Notes under the pieces: generated by a model | Told to the model about the DNA's origin: nothing | Databases searched by the model: none | Seen by the model: the letters and a program-made list of their open reading frames with translations, nothing else | Source: Aldehydirespirator sp963662645 | GTDB taxonomy: Bacteria > Actinomycetota > Acidimicrobiia > Acidimicrobiales > Aldehydirespiratoraceae | Assembly: GCA_963662645.2 (NCBI GenBank) | Contig: OY759762.1 | Span: 1,364,001-1,428,000 of the forward strand | Length of the DNA: 64,000 nt | Direction: 5' to 3' | Part shown: one piece after another, positions 50,352 through 58,654 of the stretch | How the letters are laid out: every line of letters begins with the position of its first letter | How positions within the stretch are numbered: the first letter of the stretch is position 1 | Translations under genes and position numbers: made by a program

Positions 50352-51899
50352 GTGGCGCTGAACGCGATCGACCTGGAGGTGGCCCGGCACCGCTTCACCG
50401 CCGCGGCCGACGAGATGGGCGGGGTGTTGCGCCGCACCGGCTACTCGCCCAACATCAAGGAGCGGGCCGACTTCTCGACGGCGATGTTCGTGCCCGACGG
50501 CGAGCTGCTGGCCCAGGCCGAACACATTCCGGTGCACCTCGGCTCGATGCCGGCGTCGGTGCAGGCCGTGATCGACGCCTTCGGCGAGGTGCTGGAGCTC
50601 GACGCCCAGTACGCGGTGAACGACCCCTACCACGGCGGCACCCACCTCAACGACTTGACCATCGTGCGGCCCGTCGCCCATGGCGGCGACCTGGTCGGCT
50701 GGGTGGCCAACCGGGCCCACCACTCCGACGTGGGCGGCGATGCGCCCGGCTCGATGCCGGCCCACGCCACCACGCTGGATCAGGAGGGCCACGTCGTGTC
50801 ACCCATGCTGGCGGCTCGGGGAGGCCAGTGGGTGCCGGAGTTCCTCGACCCGTTCCTGGAGGCCACCCGCACCCCCGACGAGCGTCTGGGTGACCTGTCG
50901 GCCCAGCTGGGCGCCAACGAGGTCGGGGCCAGGCGGCTCGTCGAACTGTGCGAAGCCTACGGACCGGCTGGCTACACCGCCATCTGCGCCGGATTGCTCG
51001 ACTACGGGGAGCGGCGGATGCGGGCCGCCATCGGCGAGTTGCCCGACGGCCACTACACCTTCGAGGACTACGTGGAGGGTCCGGACGGTCTGCACAACAT
51101 TGCGGTGAAGGTCACCATCGACGGCTCGGATCTGCACGCCGACTTCGCCGGTTCGGCGCCTCAGGTGGAGGCCAATTTCAACTCGGTGGAGGCGGTGGCG
51201 GTGTCGTGCCTCTACTACGCGGTGCGGGTGGCCACCGATCCGTCGATCCCGGCCAACGGCGGCTGCTACCGGTCCATCAGCATGTCGTCGCCCGCGGGGT
51301 CGATCGTCAGCGCCGAGCCTCCCGCGGCGGTGGCCGCGGGCAACGTGGAGACCTCCCAGCGCATCGCCGACGCGCTGCTGGGGGCGCTGGCCCAGGCCGC
51401 TCCGGCCGCGGTGCCGGCTGCGTCGCAGGGGACGATGAACAATGTGCTGGCCGGATCGGAGGCCTTTGCCTACTACGAGACGGTCGGCGGGGGTCAGGGC
51501 GGGCGCTGCGGCCGGGCCGGCCAGTCGGGAATCCACACCGGCATGACCAACACCAAGAACACTCCCATCGAGAGCCTCGTGCAGCACTACCCGCTGCGCA
51601 TCACCGCCTACGGCCTGCGCTCCGGCAGCGGCGGCGAGGGCCGCTACGGCGGCGGCCAGGGCATCGTGCGGGAGATGCAGTTCCTGGAGGACGCCACGGT
51701 GACGCTCATGGGCGAGCGCCGGGTGACCCAGCCCTGGGGCCTACAGGGCGGCGGCCCGGGAGCCAAGGGCGAGGACTGGCTGATCCGCCGCACCGGCACC
51801 CAGGAGCTGCTACCCGGCAAGGTCACCCTCGAGGTCCAGGCAGGCGACCGCCTACGAGTCCTAACCCCCGGAGGAGGTGCCTGGGGCGCCCCTGAGTAG
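50352..51899 (+). CDS. hyuB: Hydantoinase B-type subunit (HyuB)
   Basis: 515 residues from the GTG at 50352 (VALNAIDLEVARHRF). An ATG at 50292 would start inside the palindromic element, so GTG is preferred. Family marks are EMGGVLRRTGYSPNIKERAD, ALDAQ-type YAVNDPYHGGTHLNDLTIVR, GWVANRAHHSDVGG and MTNTKNTPIESLVQHYPLRI. HyuB binds the metal and substrate and pairs with HyuA. The two subunits together hydrolyse or carboxylate a cyclic amide or related substrate. Because the intervening palindrome could block ribosome access, the two subunits may be unequally translated. Confidence 0.92.
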   Translation: MALNAIDLEVARHRFTAAADEMGGVLRRTGYSPNIKERADFSTAMFVPDGELLAQAEHIPVHLGSMPASVQAVIDAFGEVLELDAQYAVNDPYHGGTHLNDLTIVRPVAHGGDLVGWVANRAHHSDVGGDAPGSMPAHATTLDQEGHVVSPMLAARGGQWVPEFLDPFLEATRTPDERLGDLSAQLGANEVGARRLVELCEAYGPAGYTAICAGLLDYGERRMRAAIGELPDGHYTFEDYVEGPDGLHNIAVKVTIDGSDLHADFAGSAPQVEANFNSVEAVAVSCLYYAVRVATDPSIPANGGCYRSISMSSPAGSIVSAEPPAAVAAGNVETSQRIADALLGALAQAAPAAVPAASQGTMNNVLAGSEAFAYYETVGGGQGGRCGRAGQSGIHTGMTNTKNTPIESLVQHYPLRITAYGLRSGSGGEGRYGGGQGIVREMQFLEDATVTLMGERRVTQPWGLQGGGPGAKGEDWLIRRTGTQELLPGKVTLEVQAGDRLRVLTPGGGAWGAPE

Positions 51900-51911
51900 G
51901 GTCACACTTGA

Positions 51912-52289
51912 ATGACAGGATCGGCGCACCGCTGGAGTCGTGTGACCTTCTTGTCGACGCTGGCCACTAGCGCGATTCTGACCCTGGCACCGATCTACGC
52001 GACGGCGTCATGCGAATCGGTCGATGACGGCCCGGAGACTTGCACGACGGGCCGCGAGTCGCTGATCGAGAATGAGGGACTCGGCGCGGTGGCGGTTCTC
52101 GCGGTGCCGGTTCTCCTTGCGGCCGCGCCGGTGGCGTTTCCTAGGCGGGCCGTGGCGATAGCCGTTGCGGTGGTCCTCTCGGCGCTGACCCTGCTCGGGG
52201 CTGCATCCATCGGACTCTTCTTTGCTCCGGCCGCCGTCCTGTCCTGGCTTACGGTCGCGTCGGGATCGCAGCGGGACGAGACCCGTTAG
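51912..52289 (+). CDS. Small integral membrane protein, unknown
   Basis: 125 residues with an N-terminal helix, a short extracytoplasmic loop containing two Cys residues (ATASCESVDDGPETCTTG) and two or three further helices (AVAVLAVPVLLAAAPVAF; AIAVAVVLSALTLLGAASIG). It begins a dozen bases after hyuB but has a different character. The loop's Cys pair could form a disulfide. No family is recognised. Confidence 0.5.
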   Translation: MTGSAHRWSRVTFLSTLATSAILTLAPIYATASCESVDDGPETCTTGRESLIENEGLGAVAVLAVPVLLAAAPVAFPRRAVAIAVAVVLSALTLLGAASIGLFFAPAAVLSWLTVASGSQRDETR

Positions 52290-52351
52290 GGCTCCAGGAC
52301 TACTTTGATGGACTACAGGAATATCGGACGGGCGGGAGTGCAGCCGGCTCG

Positions 52352-53476
52352 CTATTCGTTGCTCGACTCGGTCGGCTTGGGTCGGAGGGCCCCGGTGACG
52401 GAACCGGCCACCGAGCGCATCGGCATCGTGGAGATCTCGAACACCGCCCCGACCAGCTGCGCCGGAGTCCGGGCGGCCTCGACGAGACCGCGGCCGAGGA
52501 TCGCGCCCGCGGTGCGCCCCGATGCGCGGCGCGTCCATCCCAGCGAGACAAAAACGCCCAAAGACACGAAGGCGATCAAGGCCATGAGCCCGGTGACGAT
52601 GAGCCATCCGGCCGGGCTCGCGAGCAGCGGCAGGTCGACGAAGTTCATGCCGAAGAACCCCGCGACCAGCGACAGCGGCAGCATGATGGCCGCGTACACA
52701 GTCAGAACCTTGGTGACCTCGGTGGCCTGGCGGGCCTCGGCGCCCCGGTAGGCGTCAAGGGTCTCGGCCAGGGCGGTGCGGGCGCTGTCAACGCCCTGGG
52801 CAACGCGGGAGGCGGTGTCGAACACGTCGGAGAACCGGCGGCGGCCCCCGTCGGAGACCAGCGGCGAGGTGGCATGGCGCAGGATGTCGAGGGCTTCCCG
52901 CTGGGGGTGGACCGCCCGTCGCAGCGCAGCCAGGTCGGCGCGCACCGCGGTGATCTCGACCAGGAAGTCGGCGTCGGCAGTCAGAGCCCGCTCGATGAGC
53001 TCCTCGTTGCGGTCGTCGAACACGTCCAGCACGCTCACGAGCCGGCGGGTGGTCACGTCGGCCAGCCGGGCCAGCGCCTCGTCGGGTCCGCCGCTGGCCA
53101 GTTCGGGGCGGCGCAGCACGCCGTCCCAGAGCACGTCGATCGACGGCGAGCGCTGTTCGTGGATGGTGACGAGCCGGCGCTCGGACAGGAAGCAGTCGAG
53201 CTCGTAGGTCTCGATCCGCTCCTCTCCCAGCCCGTGCAGGACCACCAGCATGAACGTGCCGAAGTCGTCGACCTTGGGGAGGTCGATGTCCTCCACCGCG
53301 TCCCGCACCGCGAGGGCGTCGAGCCCCATCTGCTCGACGAGTTCGGCCAGCTCGTCGTGGTCCTCGGGCCCCGCGGTGATGTCGATCCACACCCAGTCCG
53401 ACTCGGGAAGTCCCGCAGAGGACTCGACCGCGACCGCGCACTGGCCGGGCTCGAAGCACACCGCGCGCTGCAGCAT
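52352..53476 (-). CDS. corA: CorA-family magnesium/cobalt transporter
   Basis: 374 residues from the ATG at 53476 (MLQRAVCFEP). A mostly alpha/beta cytoplasmic domain (WVWIDITAGPEDHDELAELV, YELDCFLSERRLVTIHE) is followed by a long helix and two C-terminal membrane helices with the selectivity motif FFGMNF (about residue 287). CorA forms a pentameric Mg2+ channel. The basic C-terminal extension beyond the second helix (GWTRRASGRTAGAILGRGLV) is longer than in typical CorA. It converges with the small membrane protein gene. Confidence 0.93.
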   Translation of the reverse strand: MLQRAVCFEPGQCAVAVESSAGLPESDWVWIDITAGPEDHDELAELVEQMGLDALAVRDAVEDIDLPKVDDFGTFMLVVLHGLGEERIETYELDCFLSERRLVTIHEQRSPSIDVLWDGVLRRPELASGGPDEALARLADVTTRRLVSVLDVFDDRNEELIERALTADADFLVEITAVRADLAALRRAVHPQREALDILRHATSPLVSDGGRRRFSDVFDTASRVAQGVDSARTALAETLDAYRGAEARQATEVTKVLTVYAAIMLPLSLVAGFFGMNFVDLPLLASPAGWLIVTGLMALIAFVSLGVFVSLGWTRRASGRTAGAILGRGLVEAARTPAQLVGAVFEISTMPMRSVAGSVTGALRPKPTESSNE

Positions 53477-53648
53477 CCCAGTGATGTTCGCACACCAGCC
53501 GCACCGACTGGATGACCCGTCCACTTCCTGTGGCCGGGGACGCGCCGCGGCCGATGCTGCCCGTGACTGCCGGGCCTTCGGTCCCCTCCTCTGTCGCCGG
53601 GGGCGCGCCGTTGGAGACGAGTCGGGGAGCTGACCTAGATTGGGGATC

Positions 53649-54803
53649 GTGACTCATCGGTTGCTGGCTGCGGCTCGCGAGCTCGGCCCGCAGATTCGCG
53701 GCCGCTCGGCGGAGATAGAGGCGCTGGGCACGCTGCCTGCGGACCTGGTCGACACGATCCGGCCGACCGGGGCCTTCCGCCAGTGTGTGCCCGACGACCT
53801 CGGAGGACCCGGTGTAACGGCGGTCGAAAGCCTGGAGGTCTTCGAGGAGTTCGCCTACCACGACGGCTCCGTCGGCTGGTGCGTGGCTATCGCCTCCACG
53901 ACGTCGGTGCTGGCGTCGTACCTTCCCGATCCCCATGCTGGGGACCTGTTCGGAGATCCGGGGGCCATCGGCGGGGGATTCGTCATGCCTCGGGGCAGGG
54001 CCTTGCCCGTCGACGGCGGGCTGCGGGTGTCGGGGCGCTGGCAGTGGGGGTCGGGCACCAAGCACTGCACCACCATCGGGGGCGGCTGTCTGGTGGCCGG
54101 GCCGGACGGTCGGCCCGAGCCGCGGGGCGATGGGCTGGCTGCCCCCTTCGTGTTGATGGACCCCGGCGACATCGAGTTCATCGAGACGTGGGACGTCGCC
54201 GGCCTGGCCGGCACCGGCTCCGTCGACTTCCAGGCCCGCGACGCGTTCGTGCCGGAGGGGCGCTGGGTGCAGATCGGGGCTAGCAGCCCGGTGCGGGACA
54301 ACGTCTGGTCCCGGTTCTCGTTCTATGGGCTGCTGGCCTCCGGAGTGGCGGCCGCCGCGGTGGGCATCGCCCGCCGCTCGATCGACGAACTGATGGAGTT
54401 GGCCGGATCGAAGAAGCCTCAGAGCAGCGCCCGGACCCTGGCCGAGCGGGCCGCCACCCAGGCCGAGGTCGCGGGCGCCGAGGCGAGGCTGGCCGCGGCC
54501 TGGTCGATGATGCTCGGCGCCGCCGATGACACCTTCCAGAGCGCGCGGGCGGGACGGCCGGCCACCGTCGACCAGAAGCTCCGGATCCGGCTGGCGGCGA
54601 CGCACGCCGCCCAGACTGCGGCCGATGTGGCCGCGTCGATGTTCAGGACCGCGGGCGGGGCCGCGGTGTACCGCACCAGCCCGATCCAGCGCTGCTTCCG
54701 GGACGCGGCGGTGGCGGCCCAGCACGCCATGGTGGCGCCGAGGACGTTGGAGACCGTGGGACGCCTGCGCATGGGCCTCGACACCGACACGACCACGCTG
54801 TAA
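53649..54803 (+). CDS. Acyl-CoA-dehydrogenase-fold flavin monooxygenase (HsaA/HpaB-like group)
   Basis: 384 residues from GTG 53649. The pattern GAFRQCVPDDLGGPG, EEFAYHDGSVGWCVAIASTT, RVSGRWQWGSG and the C-terminal AAQTAADVAASMFRTAGG then IQRCFRDAAVAAQHAMVA fits the group-D flavin monooxygenases related to HsaA and DszC, which hydroxylate phenolic or heterocyclic substrates with reduced FMN from a separate reductase. The catalytic glutamate of true acyl-CoA dehydrogenases is not evident. A luciferase-like gene follows 12 bases later, another flavin-dependent enzyme. Confidence 0.85.
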   Translation: MTHRLLAAARELGPQIRGRSAEIEALGTLPADLVDTIRPTGAFRQCVPDDLGGPGVTAVESLEVFEEFAYHDGSVGWCVAIASTTSVLASYLPDPHAGDLFGDPGAIGGGFVMPRGRALPVDGGLRVSGRWQWGSGTKHCTTIGGGCLVAGPDGRPEPRGDGLAAPFVLMDPGDIEFIETWDVAGLAGTGSVDFQARDAFVPEGRWVQIGASSPVRDNVWSRFSFYGLLASGVAAAAVGIARRSIDELMELAGSKKPQSSARTLAERAATQAEVAGAEARLAAAWSMMLGAADDTFQSARAGRPATVDQKLRIRLAATHAAQTAADVAASMFRTAGGAAVYRTSPIQRCFRDAAVAAQHAMVAPRTLETVGRLRMGLDTDTTTL

Positions 54804-54815
54804 TGCGGCGGTGAC

Positions 54816-55730
54816 ATGGTCGCCGTCGGCGTGAGCGTCCCTTGGGGGCTCTGGGGGATGCCTCCGGATGAGCAGCGCGGCTTGCTGGGGGAGGTTGCGG
54901 ACGCAGGCATTGACTACGTCTTCACGGCCGACCATGTGAGCTTCCGTGGCGGCAGCGGCATGGACGGCCTGGTCACCCTGGCCGCCGTCGGCGGGCTCGA
55001 GCCCAGGCTCGGCCTGCACGTGGGCGTCTACCTGCTGGCTCTGCGCCACCCGATGGTGGCGGCCCGCCAGATCGCCACCCTGGCCGAGGCCGCGCCCGGG
55101 CGGCTGACGGTCGGTGTCGGCGTGGGAGGCGACGACCGCCACGAGGTGGAGTTGTGCGATGTTGATCCGTCCACTCGGGGCCGGCGCACCGATGCCGCGC
55201 TGGAGATCGTGCGGGCCCTGCTGGCGGGGCACACCGTCGACGGCGACGGCGAGTTCTTCAAGTTCCGGGACGGGAGGATCCGGCCAGTGCCCGATCAGGC
55301 GGTCCCGATGGTGGTGGGGGGCCGCAGCGATGCAGCCCTGGAGCGGGCCGGCCGGCTGGGCGACGGATGGCTGGCCGCCTGGTGCTCGCCCCGCCGGTTC
55401 GCCGAGGGGGTCGCCAGGGTCGAGGCCGCTGGCGCCGGTCGGGAAGTCGACTGGCGGCACGGGTTGCAGCTGTGGCTCGGGGTGGGCGCCTCGCCGGAGG
55501 GGGGCCGCCGTCATGTGGCCGAGACGATGGAGCGCTTCTACCGGATGAGCTTCCAGCCCTTCGAGCGCTACACCCCGTGCGGCACCGCCGCTGACATCGC
55601 AGAGTTCCTCAAGCCCTACGTGGACGCCGGGGCGACGACCCTGAGCCTCACCCCCTGCGGCCCCGACCGCGCCACCGAGATCGAGACTGTCACCGACGTC
55701 AAGCGCCTGCTCGAAACGCCATTGAGGTGA
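54816..55730 (+). CDS. LLM-class (probably F420-dependent) oxidoreductase
   Basis: 304 residues. TIM-barrel features include GIDYVFTADHVSFRGG, LGLHVGVYLLALRHPMVAARQIATLAEAAPGRLTVGVGVGGD and PMVVGGRSDAALERAGRLGDGW; the last block is the family's cofactor-pocket strand. LLM proteins of this length in actinobacteria mostly use F420. The gene begins 12 bases after the flavin monooxygenase gene, so the pair probably form one transcription unit with linked redox functions. Substrate unknown. Confidence 0.87.
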   Translation: MVAVGVSVPWGLWGMPPDEQRGLLGEVADAGIDYVFTADHVSFRGGSGMDGLVTLAAVGGLEPRLGLHVGVYLLALRHPMVAARQIATLAEAAPGRLTVGVGVGGDDRHEVELCDVDPSTRGRRTDAALEIVRALLAGHTVDGDGEFFKFRDGRIRPVPDQAVPMVVGGRSDAALERAGRLGDGWLAAWCSPRRFAEGVARVEAAGAGREVDWRHGLQLWLGVGASPEGGRRHVAETMERFYRMSFQPFERYTPCGTAADIAEFLKPYVDAGATTLSLTPCGPDRATEIETVTDVKRLLETPLR

Positions 55731-55841
55731 AAGTTGAGGGCCCCGGCCCGACCTAGCGAGACCCGACGACTTGTTGCTTGCAGCTCCGGGAGCGCTGGGT
55801 CACTTCGCCGGTAGGCCGACGCCAGTCCCGTCGGGTCGCGG

Positions 55842-56468
55842 CTACTCGATTCTGCCTTCGAGAGCGTCCTCGACGGCTTCGGTACTGTTCAGGTGGGCGA
55901 TCAGCGCTGTCAGTTTGCGGTCGATTTCAGCCTGGCCCTTCTCCAATGCGTCGAACTTGTCGTCCTGAGCCGCGAACCGGGCATCGAACTTGTCGTCCTG
56001 CTCCGCGAACCGCGCATCAAACTTGTCCTCAAGCTCCACGAACCGGGCATCGAACTTGTACTCAAGCTCCACGAACCGGGCATCGAACTTGTCCTCAAGT
56101 TCCCCAAAGTCGTCTTGGAGGGTGTCGATTTCGTCTCCGAGTTCGTCGATGTTCCCGTCGAGCACATACAGCGGAAGGCCCACCGCAGTGCCCAGCACGC
56201 CTAGGAACGCCGCCACTATCACCAGCAGCAGCGCAGTGCCGCTGACCGTTCCGATCTCAGCGGCGGGGCGCGGCGTTGGCTCATCCGGGCCGGGCGGCCC
56301 GGCTGCGGCCGGCGGAGACGGCTCCGGGCTCACAGTTTCGGCGTGGGGCGAAGACTCTCCCGCCGGAGCGGACCCGGCTGCGGTGTGGGGGCGAGCCGTC
56401 GAAGGTGGAGGGGTGTCGTCCATTTTGGCGGGCACCTCGCTCGGGGGAGATTTCAGCGGAGTGGTCAT
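55842..56468 (-). CDS. Membrane-anchored coiled-coil protein with 11-residue repeats
   Basis: 208 residues from the ATG at 56468. A Pro/Ala-rich cytoplasmic N-terminus (about 70 residues) precedes one membrane helix (TALLLVIVAAFLGVLGTAV). The extracytoplasmic part is a coiled coil with five consecutive 11-residue units: EDKFDARFVEL, EYKFDARFVEL, EDKFDARFAEQ, DDKFDARFAAQ, DDKFDALEKG. They are encoded by 33-bp tandem repeats (55951-56082 plus a partial). The protein then ends in a helical tail. It likely oligomerises; function is unknown. Confidence 0.75.
   Translation of the reverse strand: MTTPLKSPPSEVPAKMDDTPPPSTARPHTAAGSAPAGESSPHAETVSPEPSPPAAAGPPGPDEPTPRPAAEIGTVSGTALLLVIVAAFLGVLGTAVGLPLYVLDGNIDELGDEIDTLQDDFGELEDKFDARFVELEYKFDARFVELEDKFDARFAEQDDKFDARFAAQDDKFDALEKGQAEIDRKLTALIAHLNSTEAVEDALEGRIE
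55951..56082. repeat. 33-bp tandem repeat, four full units
   Basis: Units start at 55951, 55984, 56017 and 56050, each near TCGAACTTGTCGTCCTGAGC then CGCGAACCGGGCA; a partial fifth follows to about 56112. Each encodes one 11-residue coiled-coil unit of the gene on the minus strand. Confidence 0.9.
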
Positions 56469-56713
56469 CACAGCCTCACTGGGTGTCGGCGGCACTCATG
56501 GCGACGCTCATCGAAGGAATGGATTGGCTGCCGCCGAAGCCCAGCAGCGAGGCTGAGTCATCATGGTAATCGACAATGAACTTGGCTTCAACACCAATCT
56601 GTCATGTAGTTGATTCTCCAGATGACTGGGCCTGTTTCGGCAATCATCACTGATTGCCAATGAAGCCTCGTGGGCTCCAGGGTAGCGCAGGCGGCGACCG
56701 GCCAGAGTCAGCG

Positions 56714-57643
56714 TCAGCGCGAGGCCAGGCGGGCGGCAGCCAGGTCGGCGGCTGCGAAGCCGGCTGACTTGAACAGCGTTATCTCCTCGGCGGACGTGCG
56801 GCCGGGGTGGTGGCCGGTGGCGAGGGTCCGCAGGTCGGCGGCGATGGATGCCTCGGTGATCACTCCGCCGGCCAGCGGCTGGGCCAGGTCGCCCGACAAG
56901 GAGGCGCCCGCGACGGTGTCGACGAAGATGGTGGCCCGGGCTGCCGCCGTGTCATCGGACTCTCGCATGTCGGGCTGGAAGCTGCCGACGAGGTCGAGGT
57001 GGGCACCGGAGGCGAGGAGGTCGCCCCGCACCAGGGGGCTGGTGGCGCCGGTCACGCACGAGACGATGTCGGCCGCGTGGATGCCGGTGTCGAGGTCGGT
57101 GATCGCCCGAGCGGGGAGGCCCTCGGCCTGCAACTGCTCGGCCACAGCCTCGGCGGCCTCGGGTCTGCGGCCCCAGATCTCGATGCGGGTGAGCGGGCGC
57201 ACCGCGGCGTGGGCCCGGGCCATGTTGGGTGACAGCCGGCCCGTTCCCACCACCAGGAGCCGCTCGGCGTCGGCCCGGGCCAGATGATCGGCGGCCAGTG
57301 CCGAGATGGCCGCGGTGCGGCGGTCGGTCAGCTCGTCGCCGTCGAGCACCGCGCTCAGCTGTCCGGTCCGGCCGTCGAGGAGCAGGTAGGCGGCGTTGAC
57401 GGTGGGCGCGGCGGTGCCGGCGTTGGACGGGAAGTAGGTGACGGTCTTGACGCCGATCAGCTCGCGGTCGATCCAGGCGGGCATCAGCAGCAGCGCGCCC
57501 TCGCCGCCGTCGGGCAGGCCCACCGGGTGCACGTGCCGCTCCGGCGACGTCAGGCGTTCCTCCGCCAGCACCGCGGCGACGGCGGTGATCAGTTCGGCCC
57601 ACGGCGTGGCCGCCCGAACGGCAGCGGCATCGAGAAAGCGCAT
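56714..57643 (-). CDS. Ornithine cyclodeaminase / mu-crystallin family protein
   Basis: 309 residues from the ATG at 57643 (MRFLDAAAVR). Family landmarks are ALLLMPAWIDRELIGVKTVT, DGDELTDRRTAAISALAADHLAR, the Rossmann segment LLVVGTGRLSPNMARAHAAV and HLDLVGSFQPDMRESD. Members reduce cyclic imines or deaminate ornithine, or act as alanine or ketimine reductases. It is the last gene of a minus-strand series behind the sugar-type ABC permease, 69 bases after it. This suggests an amino-acid or amine nutrient operon. Confidence 0.9.
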   Translation of the reverse strand: MRFLDAAAVRAATPWAELITAVAAVLAEERLTSPERHVHPVGLPDGGEGALLLMPAWIDRELIGVKTVTYFPSNAGTAAPTVNAAYLLLDGRTGQLSAVLDGDELTDRRTAAISALAADHLARADAERLLVVGTGRLSPNMARAHAAVRPLTRIEIWGRRPEAAEAVAEQLQAEGLPARAITDLDTGIHAADIVSCVTGATSPLVRGDLLASGAHLDLVGSFQPDMRESDDTAAARATIFVDTVAGASLSGDLAQPLAGGVITEASIAADLRTLATGHHPGRTSAEEITLFKSAGFAAADLAAARLASR

Positions 57644-57712
57644 CAAGCTGAGGATGTCACGGGACCCGCAACGGCGCCAGACCGCAAGAGAAGCACTGCA
57701 CGCCTGCAACGA

Positions 57713-58654
57713 CTACTGGGATCGACGCTGAGTCCACGAGTCGATGGCGACGGCGGCAAGGATGACCGCGCCCTGGATGACCCGCTGCCAGATGGGGTCG
57801 ATCTGGTGCAGGTTGAAGCCGTTGATCATCAGCGCGATGAAGAACGCTCCGGCGATGGTCCGCCACACGGCTCCCTCGCCACCCGCGATGGAGGTCCCAC
57901 CCACAACCACTGCGGCGATCACGCCGAACACGAAGCTGAAGTCGTCCGAGGGCAGTGCGGACAGCGACCGGGACGACGACACCACGCCAGCCAGCCCGGC
58001 GGCCGCTCCGGCCATGGCGAAGCAGATCGTCTTGACTCGGGCCACGGGCACACCGGCGAGGCGAGCGGCCTCGGCGTTGCCACCGGCCGCGTAGACGTGG
58101 CGCCCGAAACGGCTGCGACTCAACAGAACCCAGGCCACTGCCACCACCGCGGCCGCGATCCAGGCACCGGTGGTGATCCCCCACCAGCGGGTTCGGGCGA
58201 TGGCCGGGTAGGCGTCGGTGGAGGCCCGAAGCACGCTGCGGTCGCTGATCAGGAAGCCTGCGCCAAAGACCATGAACGATGTGGCCAGGGTGGCGATAAA
58301 GGAGTTCACCTTGAGGGCGGTGACCACCAGCCCGTTGGCCACCCCCACGACCAGTCCGACAGCCACGCCCACCGCGACCGCCAGCACCACGTTGCCGGTG
58401 CTGTTCTCGACCCGGAGTGCGAACAGCGGCGCGACCACATAGACCGACGCGGCGGAGATGTCGAAGCCACCGGCGATCATCGTGATAGTGGCGAAGGAGG
58501 CCGCGATCAGTAGCGCAGACTGCTGGTCGAGGATGTTGCGGAAGTTGGCCTGACTCAAGAAGCCGTCGGTGGTGGCCGCAAGAAGCGCGAACAGCGCGAC
58601 GGTGACGACCGCGATGCCGTAGCGGCGGGCTGCCGGAAGGACCCGCGCCATCAT
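57713..58654 (-). CDS. Sugar-type ABC transporter permease (RbsC-like)
   Basis: 313 residues, eight to ten helices. ITMIAGGFDISAASVYVV and the LAVAVGVAVGLVVGVANGLVV segment, then TLATSFMVFGAGFLISD and GVIAAVVVGGTSIAGGEG, are the BPD_transp_2 signature of the ribose/xylose/autoinducer-type permeases. The ATG overlaps the ATPase stop by four bases (58651-58654). Only one permease gene exists, so it works as a homodimer with the two-domain ATPase. The substrate is not necessarily a sugar. Confidence 0.9.
   Translation of the reverse strand: MMARVLPAARRYGIAVVTVALFALLAATTDGFLSQANFRNILDQQSALLIAASFATITMIAGGFDISAASVYVVAPLFALRVENSTGNVVLAVAVGVAVGLVVGVANGLVVTALKVNSFIATLATSFMVFGAGFLISDRSVLRASTDAYPAIARTRWWGITTGAWIAAAVVAVAWVLLSRSRFGRHVYAAGGNAEAARLAGVPVARVKTICFAMAGAAAGLAGVVSSSRSLSALPSDDFSFVFGVIAAVVVGGTSIAGGEGAVWRTIAGAFFIALMINGFNLHQIDPIWQRVIQGAVILAAVAIDSWTQRRSQ

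Noticed and set aside
48831..50792. 653-codon minus-strand frame
   Set aside because: It is antisense to hyuA and hyuB, with composition typical of a shadow frame.
52788..55514. 908-codon minus-strand frame
   Set aside because: It is a GC-rich shadow of the acyl-CoA-dehydrogenase-like, luciferase-like and corA genes.
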